Source: Desulforhopalus vacuolatus
Lineage (GTDB): Bacteria > Desulfobacterota > Desulfobulbia > Desulfobulbales > Desulfocapsaceae
Assembly: GCF_016918505.1 (NCBI RefSeq)
Contig: NZ_JAFFPZ010000001.1
Coordinates: forward strand, 1 to 64,000
Direction of reading: 5' to 3'
Length of the DNA: 64,000 nt
The position numbers and the translations under genes are program-made. The notes under the pieces are model-generated. The model saw only the letters and a list, made by a program, of their open reading frames with translations. It was not told the DNA's origin and ran no database searches. Shown piece after piece: positions 24,464-31,625 of the stretch (position 1 is the first letter of the stretch; each line of letters starts with the position of its first letter).

Positions 24464-25606
24464 TCACGCCTCTTCCTCCTCTTTTGGTGAAACAATCTCT
24501 GCCACCGACAATTCAAGATGCTCTATGCCAATACCGGTATAGCGTTGAATCATGCTGCAGATATAGTTGCGCAGCTCCTCAAGATCACTGTTGATATTCA
24601 TGCCGAAGGGAACAATCAGGTCAATCTCAACACTAAAACCGGAGGAGAGCACCTTAATCTTCAATTTTTTTACCCTGACACTGCTGTCAAACTCATCAAT
24701 GCAGTGAAAAATCATCTGCGATAACGCGGCTTCGGTGATAGTTACCTTACCGGAGCGCCGCTGTTGACCTGCAAAATCAGGTCGAACAATCGATTTTTCA
24801 AAAAACTTTGATTGTTTTCCCTCTTCCTTCTTTTTGTCCCAAAAGAAAAAAATCTTGATGGTATCAGCGAGGATTCGAGAATAGTCACGTTTAATTTCAA
24901 TAGCAGGGACAGGAATAACATGCTTTCCCTCCTCCCGGGACTTTATGGCAGCTTCAATATCTTCTTTACTGGCAATCTCTTCAATCGTGATGATCTGGGT
25001 AATGGGCGGCAGGTCAAGACGATCAGCCACCCGGTGTACCATTTTGGTTGAAGTCCCGAGCAACAGCAGTTTTTTAACCTTGTGTTCCTTGATGGCAGCC
25101 ATCACCATGTCACGGTGAGCATCTTCAGTGAACAGCGCAGTTTTGATGGCATTGAGATAACCGGCAGCCTGTTTGGCGGAACGCCCGGCGACAATAATAT
25201 CGCCGTAGATAAGAAGTCCATCATCAATAATGAAAGAGACACCAAGTTTTTCCGCCAGCAGCCGCGCACGAAAACTCTTGCCAGTACCACTCTTGCCGAC
25301 AAGGGCGTACACCGTAACGCCGGAGATCTTGTTTTTCACCCGTGAGAAGAAATTATAAATTTCCTTACCGGTGAAATAGATCCACTGATTATCGCCTTTT
25401 TTTGCAGTATCCTTTGCAGGATCACGCTTTGAGGATTCGTGTTTTCCCTTTTCCTCTGTGTCTTTTCGTAACTCAGACTTCTCCGCGTCGTTTGTATCAG
25501 AAGATGCAGCAACAACCGGCAAATTGCCCTCTGCGTCTTCTTCAAATTCCGTATCAAAGGTTTTACCCTTCTCTGCTTTCCTCTTTTGATTATCTTTATC
25601 GACCAT
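24464..25606 (-). CDS. P-loop ATPase with C-terminal Asp23/Gls24-like domain
   Basis: Residues 1-75 are a highly charged, probably disordered Lys/Glu/Asp-rich segment. A P-loop follows: YALVGKSGTGKSFRARLLAE near residue 110, then IIDDGLLIYGD and KKLLLLGTSTKMVHRVADRL, resembling a small nucleotide-kinase-like fold. The last ~100 residues (VTITEAALSQMIFHCIDEFD, VKKLKIKVLSSGFSVEIDLI, LRNYICSMIQRYTGIGIEHL) look like an Asp23/Gls24 (alkaline-shock) domain. The combination in one chain is unusual to me. No signal peptide or membrane segment is present. It is transcribed alone; the ribosome site is weak (GTAGAAAATT). Confidence 0.75.
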   Translation of the reverse strand: MVDKDNQKRKAEKGKTFDTEFEEDAEGNLPVVAASSDTNDAEKSELRKDTEEKGKHESSKRDPAKDTAKKGDNQWIYFTGKEIYNFFSRVKNKISGVTVYALVGKSGTGKSFRARLLAEKLGVSFIIDDGLLIYGDIIVAGRSAKQAAGYLNAIKTALFTEDAHRDMVMAAIKEHKVKKLLLLGTSTKMVHRVADRLDLPPITQIITIEEIASKEDIEAAIKSREEGKHVIPVPAIEIKRDYSRILADTIKIFFFWDKKKEEGKQSKFFEKSIVRPDFAGQQRRSGKVTITEAALSQMIFHCIDEFDSSVRVKKLKIKVLSSGFSVEIDLIVPFGMNINSDLEELRNYICSMIQRYTGIGIEHLELSVAEIVSPKEEEEA

Positions 25607-25629
25607 AATTTTCTACAGGATTCCCATTA

Positions 25630-25768
25630 GGGTATCTTGAATAACCAGTTTTTCGCCCATCTTCTTCGTTACAGTCAAAAATTTATCCTCGGATATCAGA
25701 CATATACCTGTGGTAAATTTCCTCCTGTGCCTCGAATATGAACGAATGCAGGCTGTTTCAAGGTACCC
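25630..25768. repeat. Family B dispersed repeat, copy 1
   Basis: A 139-bp element runs from GGGTATCTTGAA to TTCAAGGTACCC, 12-bp terminal inverted repeats with one mismatch. The inside (AACCAG, TTTCGCCCATCTTCTTCGTT, TTTATCCTCGG, CCTCCTGTGCCTCGAATATG) is nearly identical to the copy at 48008. Confidence 0.85.
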
Positions 25769-25769
25769 G

Positions 25770-26360
25770 TTAATCAACTTGAAAGGTCTCTATTTCACTT
25801 CCTTTATTTACCATACTCTCTATATTTTCAAAAGCTTTCACCACCGGACGCATCATGGCCCGGAGTTCAGCCATGGCCGGGTCATCCGCTCCCAGCTCCA
25901 ACTCCGCCTGTGTGCACAGTGCAGTTCCCTCAAGGAGCCACTGCCGCACATCGCCGACGAGATCCTGCCGCTGCAGGTGCTTCTCTTTCTCCTGCTCAAT
26001 GAGTGGAAAAATCCGGTTAATGGAGACGGTGACGAGAGCATCCCTCGGCGTATTGTACTCGCTGGAGACCTGCTCAAGATTTTCCAGTGTTTTCTTTGAA
26101 ATGACGTACGTCTTCGCTACCCGCCTGCTCTCGCTCGGGAACGTATCAAACTCCCTGGCAATCGCTGTCAGTGCCTCCATATCTGCAATGAGGTGATCAA
26201 AAAGCGATTTCTGCTTGATTCCCAGCTGACCGGCGAGCAGAGACAGCGCACGAATCGACTGCTCAGGCAGTTTAAAAGTTGTGCGTACCGATTGCCTGCC
26301 ACGAAGACTGGCCGCCTCCCCGCCACCGATCGGCAGTTGACCAATTCTTTCCTGATCCAT
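25770..26360 (-). CDS. Unknown protein with two ribbon-helix-helix-like segments
   Basis: This 196-residue protein is not recognised as a named family. Two segments look alike and resemble ribbon-helix-helix DNA-binding units: VRTTFKLPEQSIRALSLLAG continuing to KSLFDHLIADM (about residues 25-62), and VAKTYVISKKTLENLEQVSS continuing to DALVTVSINRI (about 80-120). Each has a strand followed by two helices. The C-terminal third is helical and acidic. It has no signal or membrane helix. AAGGAGAGATGTA precedes the ATG. It is divergent from hsp20, so it could regulate that gene or itself; this is only a guess. The stop codon abuts a family B repeat. Confidence 0.72.
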   Translation of the reverse strand: MDQERIGQLPIGGGEAASLRGRQSVRTTFKLPEQSIRALSLLAGQLGIKQKSLFDHLIADMEALTAIAREFDTFPSESRRVAKTYVISKKTLENLEQVSSEYNTPRDALVTVSINRIFPLIEQEKEKHLQRQDLVGDVRQWLLEGTALCTQAELELGADDPAMAELRAMMRPVVKAFENIESMVNKGSEIETFQVD

Positions 26361-26428
26361 TACATCTCTCCTTATGATCCCGTCATCTTGTTACTATAAA
26401 TATAGATTAATAAAAGTAATTTTTTTAT

Positions 26429-26458
26429 TTGACACACAACGCCCGATAATTATTGTAT
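26429..26458 (+). promoter_or_regulatory. Possible sigma-70-type promoter of hsp20
   Basis: TTGACA is followed after 18 bases by TTGTAT, in an AT-rich region 105-135 bp upstream of the hsp20 ATG. The leader beyond it can form two stems, GCGCT/AGCGC near 26475-26490 and GAAACCT/AGGTTTC (26502-26508 with 26532-26538). No sigma-32 box or CIRCE element was found. Confidence 0.35.
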
Positions 26459-26562
26459 TGGGCAGAAAAGAAAAGGCGCTGAAGAAAGCGCACAAAACAA
26501 CGAAACCTTGAATATACAATGAGTTGGCATGAGGTTTCTACAAGCACATGGAGGTATATATT

Positions 26563-27012
26563 ATGAGCGTCGTACGGTACAATCCACACTCTGCAGCACA
26601 AAGAAATCAGACCGATTTCTCCAATCCGATGTTTGATGATTTTTTCGCTCCGTTTGCATACATAACTGAAGCTCTGGCAAAAAATCACGATTTAGGACCT
26701 AAAGTAGATATCTTCGAAAAAGACAATAAGATCTTTATCAATGCCGAGATGCCGGGCGTTGCCAAAGAAGATATCAACGTAGATGTAAAAGGCAAGGTGC
26801 TCACCCTGAGCGGCGAGCGAAAAAGCGAGGAAGAGATCGAAGAAAAAAATCTCTACCGGCGCGAATGTCATTATGGCAGCTTCGAGCGGAGTTTTACCCT
26901 TCCTTTTGATGTGAAAAGTGAAGATGTAAAAGGCAAGTTCAACAATGGAATACTCAAATTGGAAATTGCCAAACCAAAAGTAGAAACCGTGCAGAAAATC
27001 GCCATCAGCTGA
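26563..27012 (+). CDS. Hsp20/alpha-crystallin small heat-shock protein
   Basis: This 149-residue small heat-shock protein is an ATP-independent holdase. The alpha-crystallin domain (about 50-145) has VDIFEKDNKIFINAEMPGVA, VKGKVLTLSGERK, ECHYGSFERSFTLPFDV and the closing FNNGILKLEIAKP (G-I-L motif). The start MSVVRY follows GGAGGTATATATT; an in-frame ATG 15 bases upstream overlaps that ribosome site. It is monocistronic, ending at a strong terminator. Confidence 0.95.
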   Translation: MSVVRYNPHSAAQRNQTDFSNPMFDDFFAPFAYITEALAKNHDLGPKVDIFEKDNKIFINAEMPGVAKEDINVDVKGKVLTLSGERKSEEEIEEKNLYRRECHYGSFERSFTLPFDVKSEDVKGKFNNGILKLEIAKPKVETVQKIAIS

Positions 27013-27055
27013 AGAGAGAAGAAGGGACAAAGGCTGTTCGTGCTCACAGGTAAAG

Positions 27056-27093
27056 AAAGGCGGATGCAACTTCGGTTGCATCCGCCTTTCTTT
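27056..27093 (+). terminator. Terminator of hsp20
   Basis: A 15-bp stem AAAGGCGGATGCAAC/GTTGCATCCGCCTTT with a stable TTCG loop is followed by CTTT, 44 bases after the hsp20 stop. Confidence 0.85.
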
Positions 27094-27177
27094 ATGCCCG
27101 GTTTCACCCATAGAGGAATTCTGTGGTATCATTGTTGCTGTCTGCTGTTCATCTCAAACCTCAAGAAGGAACCTTCC

Positions 27178-27648
27178 ATGAAAGAAACCTTTTTCCTCCA
27201 CGGCCTCGATTCTTCCGGTAACGGAACCAAAGGTCAGTACTTCGCCATGCACTTCCCACAGATTAAACGCCCCAACTTCACAGGTGACCTTGACGAACGC
27301 CTTGAAGTATTTGAACGGCTCACCGAAGGGCAGGACAACCTTACTCTTATCGGTTCCAGCTTTGGCGGTCTGATGGCAGCCTGTTTTGCCATAAAATACC
27401 CGACCCGGGTTACGCAGCTGGTGCTCCTCGCCCCGGCGCTCAACTACCACTACAGCCCACCTGCGGAAAAACTGCCCATTTCCACCCTCGCGGTGATCGG
27501 GAGACATGATGTCGTCACCCCTCCGGCAATCACCGGGCCACTGGCCGAACAGAGCTTTAGCAACCTTGATCTGCGGCTTGTGGACGACGATCATCTTCTC
27601 CATCACACCTTTCAGCAACTGGAATGGAAAAAGATTCTTGGCGAATAG
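27178..27648 (+). CDS. Small alpha/beta-fold hydrolase (YqiA/esterase-like)
   Basis: This 156-residue alpha/beta hydrolase has an HGLDSSGNGTKG oxyanion region at the start, the nucleophile elbow GSSFGGLMA (Ser near residue 62), the acid in VIGRHDVVTP and the catalytic His in DDHLLHH. Small size and the FLHGLDSS start recall the YqiA/UPF0227 group of short-chain esterases. The substrate is unknown. The start was set at the ATG after AAGGAACCTTCC; a longer ORF would run through the hsp20 terminator. It converges with the ABC importer genes, with only 3 bases between stops. Confidence 0.82.
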   Translation: MKETFFLHGLDSSGNGTKGQYFAMHFPQIKRPNFTGDLDERLEVFERLTEGQDNLTLIGSSFGGLMAACFAIKYPTRVTQLVLLAPALNYHYSPPAEKLPISTLAVIGRHDVVTPPAITGPLAEQSFSNLDLRLVDDDHLLHHTFQQLEWKKILGE

Positions 27649-27651
27649 ACT

Positions 27652-28446
27652 CTACCCGAGCAACAGAGAATCCGTCGCCAGCTCCTCGCCCTGAGCATGA
27701 TAAAACTGCTCCAGCAAATCTTTCACGGTCAGGCCCGCCTTTTTCTCTCCACTGAGATCAAGCAGAATTCGCCCCTGGTGAAGCATGACCAGTCGATTTC
27801 CAAAGGCAATGGCGTGGTTCATATTGTGGGTGATCATCAGCGTGGTCAATTTCTGCCCCTCCACGATCTCTCTCGTCAGGCCAAGAATTTGTCCAGCTGT
27901 TTTAGGATCAAGCGCTGCAATATGCTCATCAAGCAACAGCACCTTCGGCCGCACCGCCGTAGCCATCAGCATGGTAAGAGCCTGACGCTGGCCGCCGGAG
28001 AGCAATCCAACCTTGTCGAGCATTCGATCCTCCAGCCCGAGCTGCAGTCTGGCCAGTGCTTCACGGAAGAGTATGCGGTCTGCCGTTTTTACTCCCCGTC
28101 CCAGTCCTCTCCTCTTGCCCCTCAACGAGGCAAGCGCGAGATTCTGCTCAATGGTCGCCGCCGGACAGGTGCCGAGCAGAGGATCCTGAAAAACCCGCGC
28201 CACCAGTGCTGCACGACGGTATTCCGGCCAGTGGGTCACATCCATCCCGTCCACCTCAATCTTCCCGGAATCGGGGAAGAAGGTCCCCGCGATACCATTC
28301 AGAAGAGTCGATTTCCCCGCTCCGTTGGAACCGATTACAGTGACAAAATCTCCCTCTTCCAGATGAAGGCTGATTTTATCGAGGGCAAAAACCTCATTCA
28401 CACTGCCCTTATGAAAATATTTAATGATATTGGTCAGGGTAATCAT
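27652..28446 (-). CDS. ABC transporter ATP-binding protein
   Basis: This 264-residue ABC ATPase has VIGSNGAGKSTLLNGI (Walker A), a Q-loop near VARVFQDPLLGTCP, signature LLSGGQRQALTMLM, Walker B KVLLLDEHIAALDP and the switch ITHNMNHA. The Walker B continuation is DEHIAAL where most transporters read DEPTAAL. Its ATG overlaps the permease stop by 4 bases (ATGA). Together with the permease and a DUF534-type binding protein it forms an importer of the TrpXYZ/'ABC_sub_bind' type, for which aromatic or related amino acids have been reported as substrates. Confidence 0.92.
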   Translation of the reverse strand: MITLTNIIKYFHKGSVNEVFALDKISLHLEEGDFVTVIGSNGAGKSTLLNGIAGTFFPDSGKIEVDGMDVTHWPEYRRAALVARVFQDPLLGTCPAATIEQNLALASLRGKRRGLGRGVKTADRILFREALARLQLGLEDRMLDKVGLLSGGQRQALTMLMATAVRPKVLLLDEHIAALDPKTAGQILGLTREIVEGQKLTTLMITHNMNHAIAFGNRLVMLHQGRILLDLSGEKKAGLTVKDLLEQFYHAQGEELATDSLLLG

Positions 28447-29318
28447 CGCTGAAAAAGCCTCCTTTTCAAACTCGGAGTAATCATTGCCACCACCACAAGC
28501 ACGGAGGTGAGCAGGTTGAGATCACTCGGATTGAAAAACGCCAGTCCGAGAGCAAAACCAATGGCCAGTCGATACAGGATCGAACCGAGGACTGCGGCCA
28601 GCAATGCCTTCGTCAGGGTCCGGTCGCCAAACACCGTTTCCCCGACAATTACCGAGGCCAGCCCGGCAACGATGGTTCCCACCCCCATGCTCACATCTGC
28701 AGCCCCCTGATGTTGTGCCACCAGCGCTCCGCTCAACGCCACCAGGGCGTTGGAGAGACCGACCCCGAGAATGATAATAAAACTGGTATTAACGCCAAGA
28801 CTGCGGATCATCTGCGGGTTGTCACCAGTAGCCAGCACCGCCTGCCCCAGTTCAGTCGTGAGAAACCAGATGAGCAGCAGCAGAACCACCGCGCTGACGC
28901 CGACAAAAACAATCAGTTCCGGCCAGGGGCTGGGGAGACCGAGACTCAGCCCCCAGTCAAAGACCGTCTGCCGGCCAAGCAGCGCCACATTCGGACCGTC
29001 CATGATGCGGATATTGATTGAGTAGAGCGCAGTCATGGTGAGGATGGAAGCGAGCAAATGAAGAATGTGGAAGCGCGTAGTCAGCACCGCCGTTACCATT
29101 CCGGCGAGAAAACCGCCGCCCATCGCCAGCAGAAGCGACAACCAGGGATTCACCCCGCTGGTGATTGCCACCGCAGAAATAGCCGCACCGAGGGGCAGGC
29201 TGCCATCCACGGTGAGATCGGGAAAGTCGAGAATCCGAAAAGTAAGATAGACCCCAATGGCCATAATGCCGTAAACCAGCCCCTGCTGCAGGGCCGCGTA
29301 GAATGCGTAGAGTGTCAT
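28443..29318 (-). CDS. ABC transporter permease
   Basis: This 291-residue inner-membrane permease has about 8-9 hydrophobic helices. Family features are YGIMAIGVYLTFRILDFPDL with TVDGSLPLGAA near the start and ASVIVGETVFGDRTLTKALL near residue 220, as in BPD_transp_2 permeases linked to PF04392-type binding proteins. The start MTLYAFYAALQQG was preferred over an upstream in-frame codon because the permease family begins here. Its ribosome site is poor, and a hairpin lies just upstream, so translation may be lower than that of the binding protein. Confidence 0.9.
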   Translation of the reverse strand: MTLYAFYAALQQGLVYGIMAIGVYLTFRILDFPDLTVDGSLPLGAAISAVAITSGVNPWLSLLLAMGGGFLAGMVTAVLTTRFHILHLLASILTMTALYSINIRIMDGPNVALLGRQTVFDWGLSLGLPSPWPELIVFVGVSAVVLLLLIWFLTTELGQAVLATGDNPQMIRSLGVNTSFIIILGVGLSNALVALSGALVAQHQGAADVSMGVGTIVAGLASVIVGETVFGDRTLTKALLAAVLGSILYRLAIGFALGLAFFNPSDLNLLTSVLVVVAMITPSLKRRLFQR

Positions 29319-29379
29319 CGTGTTATGATAAAAAGCCGGAGATCCCGGTGCAGTATGTGAGAGAAATCCTGCACAAAGG

Positions 29380-29415
29380 AAGGCCACCGGCAATATCTGC
29401 CGGTGGCCTTTTTTT
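29380..29415. terminator. GC-rich hairpin between binding-protein and permease genes
   Basis: A 13-bp stem AAGGCCACCGGCA/TGCCGGTGGCCTT closes a 5-base loop. On the plus strand it is followed by TTTTT; on the coding minus strand it is followed by CCTTTG. It probably makes transcription of the permease and ATPase partial, leaving more binding protein. Confidence 0.65.
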
Positions 29416-29431
29416 GCGCAAGTGCTGTTAT

Positions 29432-29476
29432 GGGAACATCGAATATGAACGAAATACGAGCTGTTCCAGGGCCCCC
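29432..29476. repeat. Family B short relic
   Basis: GGGAACATCGAATATGAACG with AAATACGAG and GTTCC keeps the right half of the family B element (CGAATATGAACGAAATACAAG in full copies). It ends directly at the stop codon of the binding-protein gene. Confidence 0.6.
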
Positions 29477-30448
29477 TTATTTATAAACCTTCGTTGCCCG
29501 ATCCAGCATTTCCTGGGGAGGAGTGACGCCCATCGCCTGCGCCGATGGCAGGTTGATCCGCAACTCCAGTTTTTCCTGATACTCCACCGGTAAATCGCCG
29601 GGTTTCATCCCCTTGAGAATCTTTTCTGCCATCGCCCCGGCCTGCCGACCATGCTCATAGTAATCCATGCCGAGGGAGGCTGCCGAACCGCGTTTTACGG
29701 AATCCACATCCGCCGTAAAGAGTGGAAAATCAGCGTCCTGTGCCACTTTGACCAGCGCCTCAATGCCCGCAACAATGGTGTTATCTGTGGCAACAAATAC
29801 CGCATCCACCCGGCCGGCGAGACTGTTGGCCGCCTGATAGACATCCGCAGTCTTGCCCGCAGTCGCCTCCACCACCTCAAAGTTCTCTTTATCCGCCAGC
29901 GCCTTCAACTGTTTAAGCACCGCCTTCGAGTTGGTCTCACCGGGATTATAAATATAACCGAGTTTTTTGAAGGGTCCCATAAATTCCCGGATCATCGCCA
30001 GCTGGAGATCAAGCGGAAGTTTATCGGAGATCCCGGTGACCATTTCTGGCGGGTGAGCTGCATCCTTGACCAGTCCCGCAACAACAGGATCAGTGATACC
30101 GGCAAAAAGCACGGGCCGCTTCATCTCCCGGGGTGCACGATCCATCGCCTGCACACTGCTCTGAGCCGACGGAGTAGCAATGGCAACGATAAGATCCGCG
30201 TTTTCCCCCACCTGTTGACGACCAATCTGTCCGGAGGTCGCCATGTTAGCCTGGGCAAGATGAACAATAAATTTCACATCCATCCCCTGCTCTTGCAGAT
30301 AATCCTGCAAGCCCTGACGAATAGCATCAAGTGATGGATGCTCGACAAACTGGTTGATGGAAAGAGTCTGACTCTTCGCCAAAACGGCACTGGCACCTCC
30401 GAGTATCAGTCCCATGGCAAGCAGTGCCGCACAGATCTTCCGTTTCAT
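29477..30448 (-). CDS. ABC transporter substrate-binding protein (PF04392 type)
   Basis: This periplasmic binding protein of 323 residues has a signal peptide MKRKICAALLAMGLILGGAS cut near VLAKSQ, then SINQFVEHPSLDAIRQGL, AQANMATSGQIGRQ, DLIVAIATPSAQS, PVLFAGITDPVVAGLVKD and LGYIYNPGETNSKAVLKQLK. This is the ABC_sub_bind pattern with a lobe similar to LacI-type sugar receptors. Members include TrpX-like receptors of aromatic amino acids, but the ligand here is not known. It is the first gene of the three-gene importer; the ribosome site is a modest GAGAG. Confidence 0.92.
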   Translation of the reverse strand: MKRKICAALLAMGLILGGASAVLAKSQTLSINQFVEHPSLDAIRQGLQDYLQEQGMDVKFIVHLAQANMATSGQIGRQQVGENADLIVAIATPSAQSSVQAMDRAPREMKRPVLFAGITDPVVAGLVKDAAHPPEMVTGISDKLPLDLQLAMIREFMGPFKKLGYIYNPGETNSKAVLKQLKALADKENFEVVEATAGKTADVYQAANSLAGRVDAVFVATDNTIVAGIEALVKVAQDADFPLFTADVDSVKRGSAASLGMDYYEHGRQAGAMAEKILKGMKPGDLPVEYQEKLELRINLPSAQAMGVTPPQEMLDRATKVYK

Positions 30449-30512
30449 AATATTTTTCACTCTCTTGTTTTTTTGTACGAGTTCCCGTGCACACTGCCGG
30501 GAACATCGAATA

Positions 30513-30636
30513 ATACCATTTACAAAAAGGAACCACGAATGGACACGAATAAACACGAATTATTACTCATTCGTCATCGCCAAAAAAAATGTCTACGCAG
30601 TCGCGTTCTTTGGTCAATACAAAGTGTAAATGGGAT
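30513..30636. repeat. Family A dispersed repeat, copy 4 (complete, with terminal inverted repeats)
   Basis: It starts ATACCATTTACA and ends TGTAAATGGGAT, an inverted pair with one mismatch. The inside carries CCACGAATGGACACGAATAA and ATGTCTACGCAGTCGCGTTC. The bases just before it (30499-30510, GGGAACATCGAA) match the start of the family B relic at 29432, as if this copy had inserted into a B element at TA. Confidence 0.8.
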
Positions 30637-30740
30637 AAAGCATTTTTTCGGTGGTAAAAAAATCTTTTGTTGTTTCGTCTTTCACAAGAGCACCTTAAGC
30701 CGTCTCATCCCACAACGGATGTTATCAAGTTTTGTTGCCC

Positions 30741-30830
30741 TGTTTTTTCCTGTCTCCTGTCTCCCGTCTCCTGTCTCCCGTCTCCCGTCCCCCTTCCTTT
30801 GAATCCGCCAATACAAAATGTAAATGGTAT
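30741..30830. repeat. Family A dispersed repeat, copy 5 (inverted)
   Basis: The pyrimidine tract CCTGTCTCCTGTCTCCCGTC (7-base CTGTCTC/CCGTCTC units, about six) is followed by GAATCCGCCAATACAAAATG TAAATGGTAT, the reverse complement of the family A end. It stops 15 bases before the gloB stop codon. Confidence 0.8.
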
Positions 30831-30845
30831 GGCTCATGTTGCGTA

Positions 30846-31625
30846 TTACGCAGTGTCCCGCGCCCGTCGCAAAGCGATGAATACAGCCAGTGAAGGATCT
30901 CCCACAACGGTGTCCAGATGAAATTTTTTCTGCACTGCCGTTATCAGCGAAGGCTCTGCGCAGCGCAGAAAAGGGTTGGTACGCCGTTCAACTCCAAGGG
31001 TGGAAGGAACAGTGGATCTCCCTTCCTCACGCAGTTTCGTCACCTCGCGCAGCCGTTCCTGCAACGCGACATTGCCATTATCGATGGCGGCGGCAAACTG
31101 GAGATTTTTCAAAGTGTATTCATGACCGCAGCAGACCAGTACAGCATCGTCAAGTGACGTGAACTTCTCCAGAGAATCCTTCATCTGCCAGGCTTCACCC
31201 CCAAAAAGTCGGCCGCATCCACCACCAAAAAGGGTATCTCCGGTAAAGAGATAATGACCAAAGAGGTAGCAGATGCCACCCTGTGTATGCCCCGGCGTAG
31301 AGAAAAGCTGAGCCTTACAGCCGCAGAAATTCACACTGTCACCCTCTTCCAGCCCCTTTTCGGCTCCGGGGATGAGCGGCAGATCTGAGCTGCAGCAGAA
31401 GACTTCCGCCTGCGGCCAGCGTTTTTTTAACTCGGCAATCCCTTCCACATGATCGTTATGGTGATGGGTGCAGAAGATATGGGTCAGTGTCGCACCGAGT
31501 CGATCGAGTTCCCGCAGCACTGGCCCGTCATCAGAGGGGTCAACCACCGCAGCCTCACCACTCTCTTCACAAAAGAGCAGCCACGCATAATTATCAGAAA
31601 AGCAGGGTACAGACAGGACTTTCAT
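30846..31625 (-). CDS. gloB: Hydroxyacylglutathione hydrolase (glyoxalase II)
   Basis: This metallo-beta-lactamase-fold enzyme hydrolyses S-D-lactoylglutathione or a related thioester. The metal motif THHHNDH is at about residues 53-59, followed by PGHTQGG, FTGDTLF (Asp ligand) and CCGHEYT. The C-terminal glyoxalase II domain includes RTNPFLRC, and length (259 aa) matches GloB. Its ATG shares one base with the trkH stop (TAATG) behind GGGAGAAATA, so it is coupled to the potassium-uptake genes. In other bacteria glutathione-adduct hydrolysis is linked to K+ efflux systems, which may explain the pairing; this is inference. Confidence 0.93.
   Translation of the reverse strand: MKVLSVPCFSDNYAWLLFCEESGEAAVVDPSDDGPVLRELDRLGATLTHIFCTHHHNDHVEGIAELKKRWPQAEVFCCSSDLPLIPGAEKGLEEGDSVNFCGCKAQLFSTPGHTQGGICYLFGHYLFTGDTLFGGGCGRLFGGEAWQMKDSLEKFTSLDDAVLVCCGHEYTLKNLQFAAAIDNGNVALQERLREVTKLREEGRSTVPSTLGVERRTNPFLRCAEPSLITAVQKKFHLDTVVGDPSLAVFIALRRARDTA

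Noticed and set aside
30741-30800. CRISPR-like look of the repeated CTGTCTCCCGTCTCC tract
   Set aside because: The units are 7 bases without unique spacers and belong to family A repeats; no cas gene is present.
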